A DNA stretch of 64,000 nucleotides from Escallonia rubra. Lineage: Eukaryota; Streptophyta; Magnoliopsida; Escalloniales; Escalloniaceae. Position 1 is the stretch's first letter, and each line of letters opens with the position of its first letter. The stretch covers positions 248,001 through 312,000 of the forward strand of contig JAVXUO010000473.1 of assembly GCA_033065855.1 (NCBI GenBank), read 5' to 3'. The notes below the pieces were generated by a model. The model searched no databases. It worked only from the letters and a program-made list of their open reading frames with translations, and was not told the DNA's origin. Shown one piece after another: positions 1 through 11,017 of the stretch. Made by a program: the position numbers and the translations under genes.

Positions 1-345
1 GGAGGCATTGCTCGGCCCTTCTTCATCATGACCAGGCATAGGGTTGAGATTAGGCCACGGAGTAGTAGCTTCGCCAACCGAGCTGCGTCCTTGACTATAA
101 TGCGGGGGGTCTTCATCAGGCGTGTATTCAAAATCTGGAATGTTTTGATTGAACTCCCAATTGGCTTGGGTATCTATCATACAGCCTGTACTCATTCGTC
201 CAGGAACGAATGGTTGTGTTGGTGCTTGGATTGGTGTTTGTAATGGCTGTGGCGCTGGCGCTTGTGCTGGTGGTGGTGCTTGCGATGATGATGATGTTTT
301 TCGTGATGACGATGCACACCTCATTTTTTTCAATAATCCAGCCAT
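1..345 (-). CDS. hAT transposase, N-terminal part (partial at window edge)
   Basis: Reading the minus strand from the ATG at 345-343 gives 115 open codons that run off the window start. The product begins MAGLLKKMRC and aligns with the N-terminus of the complete copy's transposase (MAGILKKMRR): a Ser/Lys-rich start, a Pro/Gln/Ala-rich stretch, then an acidic segment ahead of the BED zinc finger, which is not reached. No stop or frameshift is visible, so this copy could encode an intact enzyme. The catalytic region lies outside the window, so activity cannot be judged. Confidence 0.75.
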   Translation of the reverse strand, partial: MAGLLKKMRCASSSRKTSSSSQAPPPAQAPAPQPLQTPIQAPTQPFVPGRMSTGCMIDTQANWEFNQNIPDFEYTPDEDPPHYSQGRSSVGEATTPWPNLNPMPGHDEEGPSNAS

Positions 346-844
346 ATTTCACGTTAAACTTTGTAAGAGTAACTAAATACACAAGTATAAGAGTAGTAAT
401 AAGAAATAACAATTAAAAGAATGAACGAGTAACAAATATTAAAGAGTTAGTAATTAAAAAGAATTTAGCAAGACTAGTAATTAATAAACAAGAATACTAA
501 TTAGTAAATACTAGTAGTAATTAGCAAGAGTAGTAATTGGAGAGGAAAATAGTAGCAAAGCTTGTTGTGAGAGTAAGAAGAGAGTAAGAAGATTGGTGTG
601 AAAAATTAAAGAGAAATTGTGTGAATTTATAGATTTTAGAAACTTCACAAAAGACCAAAATACCCCTACAAACTATCCGTTTATAGTTGTTGGGGAGGGT
701 AAGAGTGTAAAGGAGTTGAAAAATATAGGTTAGACTAAAATACCCCCCAAACTAGCCGTTATATAGCTGTTGGGGGGGTAAAAGTGGAAGTTTGGAAAAA
801 GGGGTGGAAGAAAGGGGGGGAAAAGCAAAAGATTCAAAAAAGTG

Positions 845-1070
845 GGGCCAAACCCGGGCCGCAGACCGGGCCAAATAACCGGGCCGCAGACCGGGCCAAG
901 CCCGGGCCGGGCCGGGCCATTTTTCCAGATTTTGAAGGCCTGGTCCAGGCCCAGGCCCCAGGCCCTCTGCACGCGGGCCTCTACTGTTCATCGACGGGGC
1001 CGGGCCAGCCCGGGCCAGCCCGGGCCAGAACCGGGCCGGGTCGGGCCAGCCCGCGGGCCGCCCGGCCCGT
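845..1070. repeat. GGCCCGG-rich subterminal array of hAT copy 1
   Basis: A run of more than ten CCGGGCC/GGCCCGG words in an otherwise AT-rich region, directly inside the element end. The same arrangement occurs at both ends of the complete copy (23485-23660 and 27090-27290). In hAT elements, subterminal repeats are the usual binding sites of the transposase zinc finger. That role is inferred here. Confidence 0.75.
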
Positions 1071-1194
1071 TTGACATCTCTACCTCCACGGATTGTAAGG
1101 TATGATGGATTTTTAATGTTTATTGATGGTTATTTTTCTTTTATGGTGTAAACTTTTATATAGTGATTATTAATATTTTTTTTCCAAGAAACGA

Positions 1195-1795
1195 CTTACT
1201 CATGCAAAGCCATTGTCCTGAGGATTGATAGTGCTTATGGATGGTACTACATGTCATGCCCATGCCGAAAGAAGGCTGTTCAAAAGGAGTCCAAGTTATG
1301 GTGTGAAACATGCAATGCGGAAGTTTTATAGCCAGTTCCAAGGTAATTTTGGACATGAAATTTGTAACTATTTTGTCATTTAATATATGTAAGTTTATCA
1401 TAGTACGAATGCTTTTGGTCTTTGTAATTTTAGATATAGGTTAATACTTTAAATAGGTGACAAAAGAGATATTGCTATTTGTTCGATGATCGACATAGAA
1501 GTTGAAAAGTGGTTGAGATATTCAGTCACTCATCTAATGGATATGCATGAGAAGGTTAATTGTACATTATATTTACTTTCTTCACCACCTTAATTCTCTT
1601 TTTGTTTAACATAAATTTTTGTACTACTTTTTGCTATTAATTTACACAATTCAGGCACGAGAAAGGAATCCAAACTTGGTTCACAATCTATTGGAAGAAA
1701 GGTTCTTGGAAAAAAAATATTTGTCTTGATGACAATCTGCAACATGGAAACAAAAGACTAACTATTAGTAAGACCTTTGATGTCAAGAGGTAAGA
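1195..1795 (+). pseudogene. RPA1-like (replication protein A large subunit) C-terminal fragment
   Basis: Three exon-like blocks can be read. Block 1 (about 1200-1342) gives ...CKAIVLRIDSAYGWYYMSC followed by a C-x-C...WCETC zinc ribbon, then an in-frame TAG and a PVPR|GT border. Block 2 (about 1457-1556) gives DIEVEKWLRYSVTHLMDMHEK. Block 3 (about 1654-1795) follows a CAG acceptor and gives ARERNPNLVHNLLEERFLEKK. This is the order of the RPA C-terminal OB fold (Rep_fac-A_C): a WYY-SC core, a zinc ribbon, then the 'LFD-EVE' helix region. The TAG and further stops make it non-functional. RPA1-like genes are multicopy in plants and are often carried by Helitrons, but no Helitron end was recognised here. 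Confidence 0.7.
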
Positions 1796-2344
1796 AATAT
1801 TTTAAGAAGGTATATGTTTTTTTTAATACTTATTCCTTATAATCTTAAGTGGCATTACATGTACAAAATCTTATAGATTAAGATAATTAATGTCTACGAC
1901 GAATTGAGCAAAGTATGAAATGAGAACGTTTTATGGATGAATCCTCATAAAAAAAGGTATGCATAAAATGGTATTGCGTGTTCTTTTAAGAGTAGTAAGT
2001 GTATAAAACAATCAGTGTGATCGATTGAAACTCTAAAAAAAATTTCCTTTGAAGCTACTAGCATTGATGACCACGAAGACAAGTGTAACCTAAGTATGGA
2101 AGGAAGTGCACCACCAACCATCAATGAAAATAAATAGTAGTCATTAATGCTAACTCGTTGACGGATTGCAAGTTTGTTGTTCGTCAATTTACTGCTTTTG
2201 CTAGGCATTTTCATGTTTGTGCAGTATCACTTTTCTATTAAGAGTTGGATATATATATATATTTTTTGTACATAAAACTGTGGAAATCCCAAAATGTTTG
2301 TTTGAATAATTATCTTTTTTCTTTTTTTGGTCTATCACTACAAG

Positions 2345-2720
2345 AAAAAAAGCTTTTAGCGACGGGTAAATCCGTCGCTAAAATCCTAAAATCCATCACT
2401 AAATATTTTAGCCACGGATTTACCGTCGCTAAATATTTTAGCGACGGATTTATCGTCGCTAAATATTTTAACGACAGATTTACCATCGCTAAAAGTCCCT
2501 CGTATAAAAGCCCGTTATTAATAGTTTGCCGACGGAATTTTCAAATCCGTCGTTTAATATTTAAGTTTTGCTACGTATTTATTTTTAATTAGCGACGGAA
2601 TATTCGTCTCTAATTATAATTTAAGTATTTTAATTTGTATTCTTTTTTGTTAAATTAACGACGGAATATTCCGTCGCTAATTAAGCTTTTTAGCGACAGA
2701 ATATTCCGTTGCCAAAAGTC
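2345..2720. repeat. CACTA subterminal repeats (AGCGACGG / CCGTCGCT)
   Basis: About ten direct and inverted copies of a 12-16 base word (tttAGCGACGGaat and its complement) are spaced 15-60 bases apart just inside the CACTA end. Several are mutated (ACGACAG, GCCGACGG), which suggests an old insertion. Confidence 0.8.
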
Positions 2721-2995
2721 AATTTTTTTTTGAATTTTTATTTTTCTATTACCCAGACCTGTAATACAATTTTCATTTCTCAACAACAACGCGCAATAAT
2801 CAATACACAAAGAAATATATAATCAATCATAAAAAATGTTTATTATAAAAAAGACTCATTATGTACAAGCCGGGAACCGGATACAGCCGGTTAGGAGAGG
2901 GGAGAAGAGTACAAGCCGGGCGCGGGGGGGGGGGGGAGCTGGGACCGGGCATGAGAAGGGGCTCATCGGGGGTTACCGAGTCCCGGATCTGGATC

Positions 2996-3830
2996 CTACT
3001 GATCCGGGGCCGACTCGGCATGTCCAGCAGCGGTACCCTGCTCCCTGATCATCCTCACCACCACCGTAGCAATGTGCTGGATCTCCTCGTCATCCAACGG
3101 ACGCCAAGGAGCCGGTGTCTGTGGAGGGGTAGCGGGGGGAGAGGACGCTCTTATCACGGCACGTGCAGTCGTGCTAGGCAGGCCGCGTATGCAGCCTTTC
3201 GGCCGATTGACAACCTCCGGTGTATCCAGCAATCGCTTTAACGCCCCAGTACTCACACTCGTACTAGTGGACGTTGATGGCTGTCCGGACTGCTGCTCGG
3301 ACCCCCTAAGCTGTTCATACGAGGCCTGCAAAAATAGTGATTTAACGATATGTTAGGGCATTAATTAAAGCAACAGACATTGATGATATAAAGACAAAAA
3401 ATTAACAACTTAAACAAATTGACTCACATCGATCCGCCGGGCAATATCTGAAATATAGTCGCCCGCCCGGTGCTCCTCGTCCTTGTCCTTCTTCCGCACG
3501 TGCGTCTGACTATACGTCAGAGCTATGACCTCATCCTCCTCCAGATCTGGGTGCTCGACCGCGTTCATGTGTCGGACAATGTCGTGTGGCACCGACCCCC
3601 CCGTGTGCCTCGGATCTCTATTCTGTCTGTTCTCGGCCCCGCTCTTACTCTTGGTGTCCCAGCCTGGATCCACAACCCACCGATCTATCATATCCCCCAT
3701 ACACCGTGAGATATCCAATGTGGGGGATATCTCGTCATCTCCGTCATCGGGGCACCCTCGGGCAGCATCTTCTTTGCCCAGTCCCGTGCGTCATGGAGCC
3801 ATCAGCGGTAATTCTTGCGAAAATATTTTA
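2996..3830 (-). pseudogene. CACTA-encoded tnp1/Ptta (transposase_24-like) protein, broken
   Basis: Exon a runs from about 3830 down to 3428 and exon b from 3325 to the stop at 2996. They are joined by a clean GT-AG intron (donor GAT|GTGAGT at 3427, acceptor TTTGCAG before 3325). Exon a reads ...WLHDARDWAKKMLPEGAP..., then RDPRHTGGSVPHDIVRHMNA..., then LTYSQTHVRKKD. The HTGGS and THxRKKD words are typical of the plant Ptta/En/Spm family. Exon b encodes a Gln/Ser/Pro-rich tail. An in-frame TGA just upstream of WLHDAR and the adjoining palindrome remove the normal 5' part. This is an accessory CACTA protein, not the DDE transposase, which is not seen. Confidence 0.65.
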
Positions 3831-3902
3831 CAGTAATTGTTAGCTGAAATTAAAGCCATATATGGCTTTAATTTCAGCTAACAATTACTACAAAATATTT
3901 TC
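3819..3902. repeat. 84-bp near-perfect palindrome
   Basis: Two 42-base arms meet head to head with no spacer, between 3860 and 3861 (...AAAGCCATA|TATGGCTTT...). Only two adjacent positions mismatch (AC at 3830-3831 against AC at 3890-3891). It lies exactly where the recognisable CACTA ORF stops, so it may be an inverted-duplication breakpoint. Confidence 0.9.
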
Positions 3903-5255
3903 ACGTGATTTGATCAAATATAATGTCTCGCGTTCTAACATTATGTTTTCCTTTTTATTCAAGTATCAATTGCCAATATGCGCATATCGTTTCTATATTT
4001 ATGTTGTTCTCTAAAAATAATAAGTTTTTGTAACTTTATATCTTTTGTCTTCTAGGTCTTATTCAAATATGTGGCTTCGTAACGAGTGTCTTCGCATCAG
4101 TACGCTTTTGGAAAATTTTGACAATACTACTTTCAAGTCAACTACACCAATAACTAAGTATTAACTTACAAAAATTGAGCTTTGCCATCAATTATGAAAT
4201 TGTGGGTACGAAATTTTAGAAAATTATTTGATTCAGAAGATTGTTCGAGATCTTCTATCTTCCTAAATTGAGCAAAAATAAAATTAGATTTGAGAATCGT
4301 AACTTGCATGTTACAAGAAAGTTAGTAAACTATTTGGAAAATAGAGGAAGAAAGCTTTATCCCTTATGGATTCAATTAGAAAAATAGAATATGGATCCAA
4401 ACACCAATGTGAGATCTCACATGCAGGCAAAAGAAAAAATTTACCACGATCTCAAGCGAAAGGATTTAGTCTAGACGTAGCAACTTTGGTTCGTGTGTGG
4501 CGACATTCCCGCCTACATGGCCTATTGAAAGCATTCATCGAAAGTTAAAAAAGAAGTTCATTGACATTGAGAGATTTGACTGTTATGTTGGAAAAAATTG
4601 AAAGGAATTTTGTTGAAGATGTGGACAAACTGAGCTAAAACCCTTTGACACATGATGATGGGTACAAATAAATAATTTCTTGGGCCAGGTAAGTTATACT
4701 ATTTTGTTTGGTGCAGTGTCATTCTAATAAGCACTAAAACGTGACAATGTGAAATATCTTATAGCGTTGGAGGCATCAAAGTGAATGTTACTCATAGGAA
4801 ACTTTGTCGACTATTTTGCATTCTAAATTTTCTTTCTAAAATTGTTCACTCGATGATCATTAAATTAGTTGAAGCACCGGTAAATGTAACTCAAATTTTC
4901 TTGTTTAATTATGTTGCAATTGTTGCAACTCGCATTTGCGATCACTTTTACTATTTTTACTATCGTTGCCAATCATCATATATGACGTTCCTTAATCAAC
5001 AATTCACTAATAGTTATAAAATGTTCATGTGTGCAACGTAAGGGTTCAAAACTAGTTTTAAATAACACGAAAAGAAAAATGAAATGTTAAGGATGTGAAA
5101 AACTCATTATTAGTGGAGATGGGCAATTTTGAAGGGGGTGGATGGTGGTCAGTGGCGGTTTAGCAGGGGTGCATGGAGGTAAAGATGATTAAGACTTAAA
5201 AAGATAGTTCTAACCTTGTCTTTTCCATCACTTACAACATGGACAATATTACGAG
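3903..5255. other. AT-rich interval without a supported gene
   Basis: Only short ORFs are present. The longest (4781-5041, 86 codons) shows no domain I recognise. The segment 4366-4560 looks weakly coding (LVRVWRHSRLHGLLKAFIES) and may be a decayed transposon fragment, but I cannot assign it. Confidence 0.4.
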
Positions 5256-6350
5256 CTCCCTGAGTTTAGGGATAAATTATAGCCAAAGACATGTTTTTAC
5301 ACAGTAGACACTCGTATCCAAATTGTGAAACAATTGTATCAAGTTCTCATATCGTTAAGGTTCCATGATCCTAACTAACGAGTTTGGTTGACGTGGCCAT
5401 TTTATATTTTCAAAATGCCAATACTACCCTTACAGGTACATATATGTCTTCCCCTCCCCCTTCAACCACCACCCCTTCTCTGTCTTCTTTCCCATTACTT
5501 TCCATGCTCTTCCCCTTTTCCCCCGGCTCTCTTTCTCTATAGCCTCCACAATCACATTCTTCTTTCCCACTGCTCCTTTCTTGCCTTTTCCCTCTCTCTT
5601 TCTTTCTCTCCCTCTCTTTCGCCGCCATAATTACACAAAAGCTGCCCTCAACTACCACCACTAACCACTGCCCTCATCCACCACCACCAACTACTACATT
5701 GAAGCCACCCATCTATTACATTGGAGCCACCCATCTACGTGTGTGAGTGTGTACTGTACTTTGCCGATTTGCTAGTCAATTTGCATTTTTGATTAAGTAC
5801 TGTGCAACTTGTGGATGGGTTTGTGAAGGATTGAAACCCAGATTTGCTATGGGTGAGTGGGTATTGTGCATATTTGTTGAGTGTGTGTAGATCTATGTGG
5901 GTGGGAATATATGCATGTGAGTGCACATAAATTGGTGGTGGTGGCAGTGTTTGTTATGGTTGGTGGTGTTGGGGTGGTGCCGTGGTTGGTGGTTGATGGT
6001 GTTGAGGTGGTGTCATGGTGGTGGTGTTGGAGTTGAAGTCATGCTATGGTGATGGTGTTAAATTAGTTGAAAGGAGCAAATCAAGAGAGAGTGGTGAGGT
6101 ATGGGTGGGCGAGCTAATGATGGTGGCGATGGTTGCATTGCTGGTTAACGGTTGGTGGCGGAGGCTGGTGTCCTTTGTTTGGAATTTTTAGCAGAGAAAA
6201 GTGACACTGAGAAGACAAGATGGTTGAGGGCAACCATGTGTTTTCACATTAAATTTGTAATGCCATCACCATTTCGCCTGGTCAAAAGACACAAGTGATA
6301 TTTTGACAGAACACAATCATCGACTGTAACTTACTCATAAACTCAAGGAG
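5256..6350. mobile_element. Mutator-like terminal-inverted-repeat element, copy A
   Basis: The left end CTCCCTGAGTTTAGGGATAA... (5256 onward) and the inverse of the right end CTCCTTGAGTTTATGAGTAA... (6350 backward) form an imperfect inverted repeat of about 35 bases. The outer 200 bases match 62802-62995 near the window's right edge, including a shared GTTAGGGTTCC...CCTAACTAACG segment and ATGCCAATACTACCCT. The interior is CT-rich, then GGTGGTG-rich, with no recognisable ORF. No clear 9-bp target duplication was found, so the superfamily is inferred from the long degenerate TIRs and the gene fragment carried by the sister copy. Confidence 0.6.
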
Positions 6351-7598
6351 TTAGTGCTATTATTTCATTACAATAGTAGGCAAAATTTGGATTTTGAGAG
6401 TTAATATGATTGCAACCATACTGTTTACGTAAAGATGGTATCATTTTGCTTTCTTATCGAATGCCGATCTTTCTAAACGAGACCCCCCAAACAGGGAAAG
6501 AGCCAAAGTCAAGACAAACTAAGGTGATAGAGAGAATTCCTATTAGTTACCGTCCCTGGGCTCATTCCCTTTGAGTTAACTGAGCTAAGAGCATGGGATA
6601 TTTTCACAAGAGTTGATTCAACCGACGTAGTACCCCATACCCGAAAAGAAAAAATTGACGGTAGTCTCTACGGAAGGAAATAAAAAAATCCTCTATTATT
6701 TGAAAATTGTCCTTTCTTTCTCAACGCAATTTGGCTCGCGCTTAAAGAAGGCAAAATGCTGTCAACAGGGGCAGTGCCAGGGGGAAAGAAGCAGGGAGCT
6801 AGTCTTCCTCTTCTTAGACCCTTGTTTGTACAGAAATATGAGTTTTTCTTTCCTACTCTCCGATATGAAAGAGACAAGGAAAGTCCAAACTTTCAGAATC
6901 TAATAAGAGAACTTGATCACCTTTATGAATCAGATGCAACACATAGCCATTAAAAGAATGAACTAATGACTCGATCAAATTGGAATCTCTTAACTGCATT
7001 CCTAGAAAACTAGTTTTGATCCCATGAGTTACATACGGGAACAACAACTATTAAAGTACTGATTGAAATATATCGTATTTGTATGCCACCAAGAAAATAG
7101 TAAAGATATATAACAAATGATTGAAAATAAAATGAGAGAGTATAAACTCGTAATGAAATAAAAGGAAGGAGACTATATTAGCTAGCAAAAAAAGCTAATA
7201 GAGAATATGAGACTTCTCTAAACATAATAGAAAAGATTTAAGATTAAAGGGAATATATAGAGAGTTAATTTTGACAAAATCCTAGGAATGAATGAAATTG
7301 CAAAGATATAAATAAAAATTTTAAATGGGACATGTTGACATAGAAGAGAGAGAAATATGAAATATTTAATTGGTTGAATTTCAAATCAAATTGAATGAGA
7401 GAGAGGGAGAGAGAAAAAAATGATTCCAAATTATTGTTACAAAGGTGAATAAATCTAAAATGCTTTTAAAAAGTTAAAACAGGAAAGTCCATATGACGAG
7501 CTAAAAGAGTGTCCATGTAGGTGGTGACGTGGCTAATTTATCTCAGTTTCGACTTTCATATAGATATAATTACATGTGAAGGTTTTAGCTATAATATT
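6351..7598. other. Interval without a supported gene; possible organelle-derived patch
   Basis: 6480-6960 has more even base composition and looks unlike its AT-rich surroundings. It contains a 65-codon ORF (6756-6953, ...PLLRPLFVQKYEFFFPTLRYER...) that I do not recognise. It could be a nuclear copy of organelle DNA, but I cannot align it. 7040-7560 is AT-rich and featureless. Confidence 0.3.
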
Positions 7599-10500
7599 AA
7601 AGATGTCAATGGGTCGGGCTTGGGTCGGCCCGGGCCAGAGTGGAAGCACGGGCCAACCGGGCCAGGGCCAAAACTAGGATATTCAGGCCCTGTCCAAGCC
7701 CAAGCCTTAGGCTCTAACTTTAGAGCCGGGCTAGGGCCAAGCCCAGACCTGAATATAATTTTTTTTATTCCTGTTTTGTGATGCGAAAGTATTAATACAC
7801 GGAATAAATTTTTTCATAGGCCCTTCTCCTTTTATCCGGGCCTAGGACCGGCGCGAAGTTACTTATTATATATATATGTGTGTGTGTGTGTGTGATTCGT
7901 TTTTAAAAAAAAGTGAAGAAGAATATCTATTTTTCTCAAGTGCATTGTTTACTTTAGACACACTTAATTTGTTTGAAAATAATTTATACTAAAAACTTGA
8001 GAAAAGGAAAAGAAAAGAAAATTACCTAATCATCCAAAAATGTTTCGACGTCCGAATCACTGATCTTCCTATTATCAATCGGTTTTTCTTGCTCGCGGTA
8101 TTTTGCATTAAGATTATCCTTTCAACATACACATAACTCGAGTGACTCGGGGTTAAGACGTCTCCTCCTGTCATCCAACACCTTCCCGCTTGCTAAAAAT
8201 ATCGACTCTGAAGCAACCATGGCTTGTACCAGTAGTACATCCCCGACAATTTGGGATAAAATTTTATAAATTTTTTTATTTTGTTTCTAAAAAAATTAAC
8301 AAATCAAAATTTATCTGTTCTTCCATTGATAAAGCAGAATAATAATTAGTATTTGCAAACAAACCAATCTCATTAAAAGAGGAAAAAATAGACGAACCTA
8401 CCGAACTAGAAGTACATTCCGCTGGTAGTTATCTTGCTACTAGATGTTCAATGCCCTTAAGATATGACGCATAATATATTTCACCACTCAACGATGAAGC
8501 TGCGCACATAAGCGGAATTTTGATATAGGTTATACAGATCCTCAAATGTCGTGATCACTTTTTTTGTAAGATTGGTTGTGACCTCATCTGTCTAACACAT
8601 TAGATATTTCTACTATCGATACACTCGCGCCATGCCTAGGATCCAAACAAGTGGCTATAGCGAAAATAGTAGGCAATTCCGCCCAATATTTATTAAACCT
8701 AATATCCATATGTTTTACTATTTCCTGAAAGGGTCCTACATACTCAATTTCATTAACATTGTAGTCATTTTGAGAATTTCTACTATAACGATAGGAGAGG
8801 TGGGATAGTACATACCACATAATAAATTGGTAGACGTGTAAAATACCTCCAAAAATTCAGATAGCTGTGCAGCCATCTGGCAAACCTTGTGGGAACATGG
8901 TTAGTAGAAAATGTGTATACACTTCTTTGTATTCCAAAATATGTAAAAACATACGATATGTGGAGTTCCAACTATGGACGGCATCTGTAAGTAGTCTCAT
9001 ACGAGGCAAATTATATTGAACACACAAAGCTTTAAATTGTTATGGTCTCAGACCCGAACTATTAATAAACGCTGTCATACCCCTCATTTTGAGAAGAATA
9101 TCTCATGCATCAGCTAAATCATCTTGAACAATTAAATTAATTATATGACAAACATATAGAACATGAAATAACTCACCAGCAAGTAGAGGTTGAAGGCTTT
9201 CCTTGAAGCCTGAAATACCAGCTTTATTGTTAAAAGTATTATCAAAACTGATACTCATAATCTTGTTCTTAATTATAAACGTGGTACATGCATTAAATAT
9301 AATAATAGCAACGTTAGCTGTATCATCCGGATAATGAAAGAATTCAAAAGCGATGATTCTTTTGTTCATAATCCAATCAGAATTAATCAAATAGGCTGTC
9401 ACACAAGTATAACTAACAAAAGTAAAATGAGATTTCCAAACATCAGAAGTAAGACTAACTCTATCATCAAAATTATAAATAATAAATCAAGCGTGCTTTA
9501 TCAGTATTATATTGTCTAAGTGCATTGGATCTAGTTGTGTTTATATGAACTTTTTTGCAGAAAGGTTGCACGTAATTGTTCATATATCTAGAGTGCTTAA
9601 CATTATAGGTCAAAACTAAAAGCGTGTTCATCGTGACTAATAAATTCAGCAAGACCGTCTCTTTGGTCTCACTGATTACAAACAAATAACTTACCGTCAA
9701 AAGATAACTGCGTTTGACTAGGTTCGACATGATCTTGCTTAGGTGCACACAGATGATAATGCCTATTAAGATGTCCATTACCACTACTACATGAAAATAA
9801 TTTACCACAGTACTTACATTGAGCTTTTCGGACGCCGTCAACCATAATATCATCAAAATGATTTCAACACGCGACTTTCTTTTTCTCCCTTTTGGACTTC
9901 TGGCGGACTACCGGAAGGATTGCTCGGTCCTTCACCACGATGACTGCTCATGGGGGTAAAATTCTGCCCCGGAGTAGTAGCTTCAACAACTGAGCTGCAT
10001 CCTTGACTATAATGCGGAGTATCTTGTGAGGGTGTATATTCAAAATCTGGAATATTTTGGTAGAACTCCCAATTGGCCTGGGTATCTATACTCATTTGTG
10101 GCGAATCTTAAAAATCGAACAGTTGTGGTGGTGCTTGGAATAGTGCTTGTGGTAGCGATGGTGGTGGTGGTAGTGGTGGTGCTTGTGATGGTGCTCCACG
10201 TTTGCTACGTGATTTAAATAATTGAGACATATTTGACGCTAAATTTTTTGACAAGAATGAAAAATAATTGGTAAGAGTAACTAAATGCAAATGAATAAGA
10301 GTAGTAAATAATTAAATAATACTTGTAATTGAAAATTGGAGAGCGTTAGTACTTAGTAACAAATAACAATGGTAGGAAAGTTTGAAGAATTTAGTAAGAG
10401 TAACTAAATGTAAAGGAATAAGAGTAGTAAATAATTAATTAATACTTGTAATTGAAAATTGAAGAGGGTTAGTACTTAATAACAAATACAATGGTAGCAA

Positions 10501-11009
10501 AGCTTGTAGAAATTAGATAAAAGAGAGTGAGAAGATTGGTGTGAAAAATACGAAAGAAAGGGAGTGAATTTATAAATTTTTTAAAGTTCACAAAAAACCA
10601 AAATGTCTCTTAAAACTAGCCGTTTATAATTGTTGGGGAGGATAAAAGTGCAAAAAAGTATCAAAGAGTTGTTAGAAACTTGTTAGACGAAAATACCTCC
10701 CAAATTAACCGTGATATAACTGTTGGGGGGGGGGAGGGGGGTTAAAAGTGGAATTTTTCAAAAAAGAGGTAAAAGGAGGAGTCGTAAATTCAAAATTCTG
10801 TGGGGCCAGCCCTAAAAAACGGGCTGATTTCGGGCCGGGGCATGTTTTAGGCCTTTTTAGGGCCGGGCCAGGCTGGATTTTTTGGGGAAAAAAGTAGGCC
10901 TGGCCCTGGCACTAGCCCTCGGCCCTATGGTCCAGGGTCGATACTGTTCACATATAGGGCCGGGCTAGCCCGGGCCATTTAAAAGCCGGATCGGGCCGGC
11001 TATCTAATA
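7599..11009 (-). mobile_element. hAT transposon, copy 3 (old, degenerate)
   Basis: The left end AAAGATGTCAATGGGTCGGGC and the right end GGATCGGGCCGGCTATCTA are decayed versions of the complete copy's ends. The flanks carry the perfect 8-bp duplicate ATAATATT (7591-7598 and 11010-11017), although the right copy sits three bases beyond the expected TATCTA end. GGGCC-rich subterminal blocks occur at 7612-7745 and 10803-11000. The inside is a colinear, frameshifted transposase gene. Confidence 0.8.
8030..10230 (-). pseudogene. hAT transposase pseudogene of copy 3
   Basis: From a candidate start at 10230 (MSQLFKSRSKRGAPS...) the minus strand follows the complete copy's transposase through several frames. 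The pieces are SIDTQANWEF-QNIPDFEYTP, a broken BED finger near 9740-9850, LINSDWIMNKRIIAFEFF (about 9340-9400), IMSISFDNTFNNKAG (9200-9260), HVLYVCHIINLIVQDDLADA (9100-9170), and the hATC tail ASES-F-ASGKVLDDRRR (about 8150-8220). Multiple frameshifts and stops break it into ORFs of at most 127 codons. It is an inactive relic, far more diverged from the complete copy than copy 1 is. Confidence 0.85.
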
Positions 11010-11017
11010 ATAATATT

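Larger units (their letters stand above)
1..1082 (-). mobile_element. hAT (Tam3-like) transposon, copy 1, cut by window start
   Basis: The sequence matches 26131-27304 of the complete copy almost base for base, starting at base 1 and ending at the same terminus (...TTTGACATCTCTA, end 1082). It contains the 5' part of the transposase gene, an AT-rich leader, and a GGCCCGG-rich subterminal block (845-1070). It lacks the 108-bp tandem duplication that the complete copy carries at 26541-26756. The bases after 1082 (CCTCCACG) should be one target-site duplicate, but its partner is outside the window. Confidence 0.9.
2336..3902. mobile_element. CACTA (En/Spm) transposon fragment
   Basis: The terminus CACTACAAGAAAAAAAGC at 2336 is the classic plant CACTA end. 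It is followed by dense subterminal copies of TTTAGCGACGGA and its inverse TCCGTCGCTAAA (2356-2715), the usual layout for TNPA-type binding sites. A two-exon En/Spm tnp1/Ptta-like ORF lies on the minus strand (2996 to about 3830). No opposite CACTA end was found downstream. The recognisable element stops at the palindrome at 3819-3902, so it is truncated or rearranged. Confidence 0.8.

Noticed and set aside
2345-2720. CRISPR-like spaced repeats
   Set aside because: The repeated words are in both orientations, unequal in spacing, next to a CACTA terminus in a plant genome. They are transposon subterminal repeats.
3072-3356. Plus-strand ORFs opposite the CACTA protein
   Set aside because: Shadow frames. 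The minus-strand reading has the family motifs and a clean intron.
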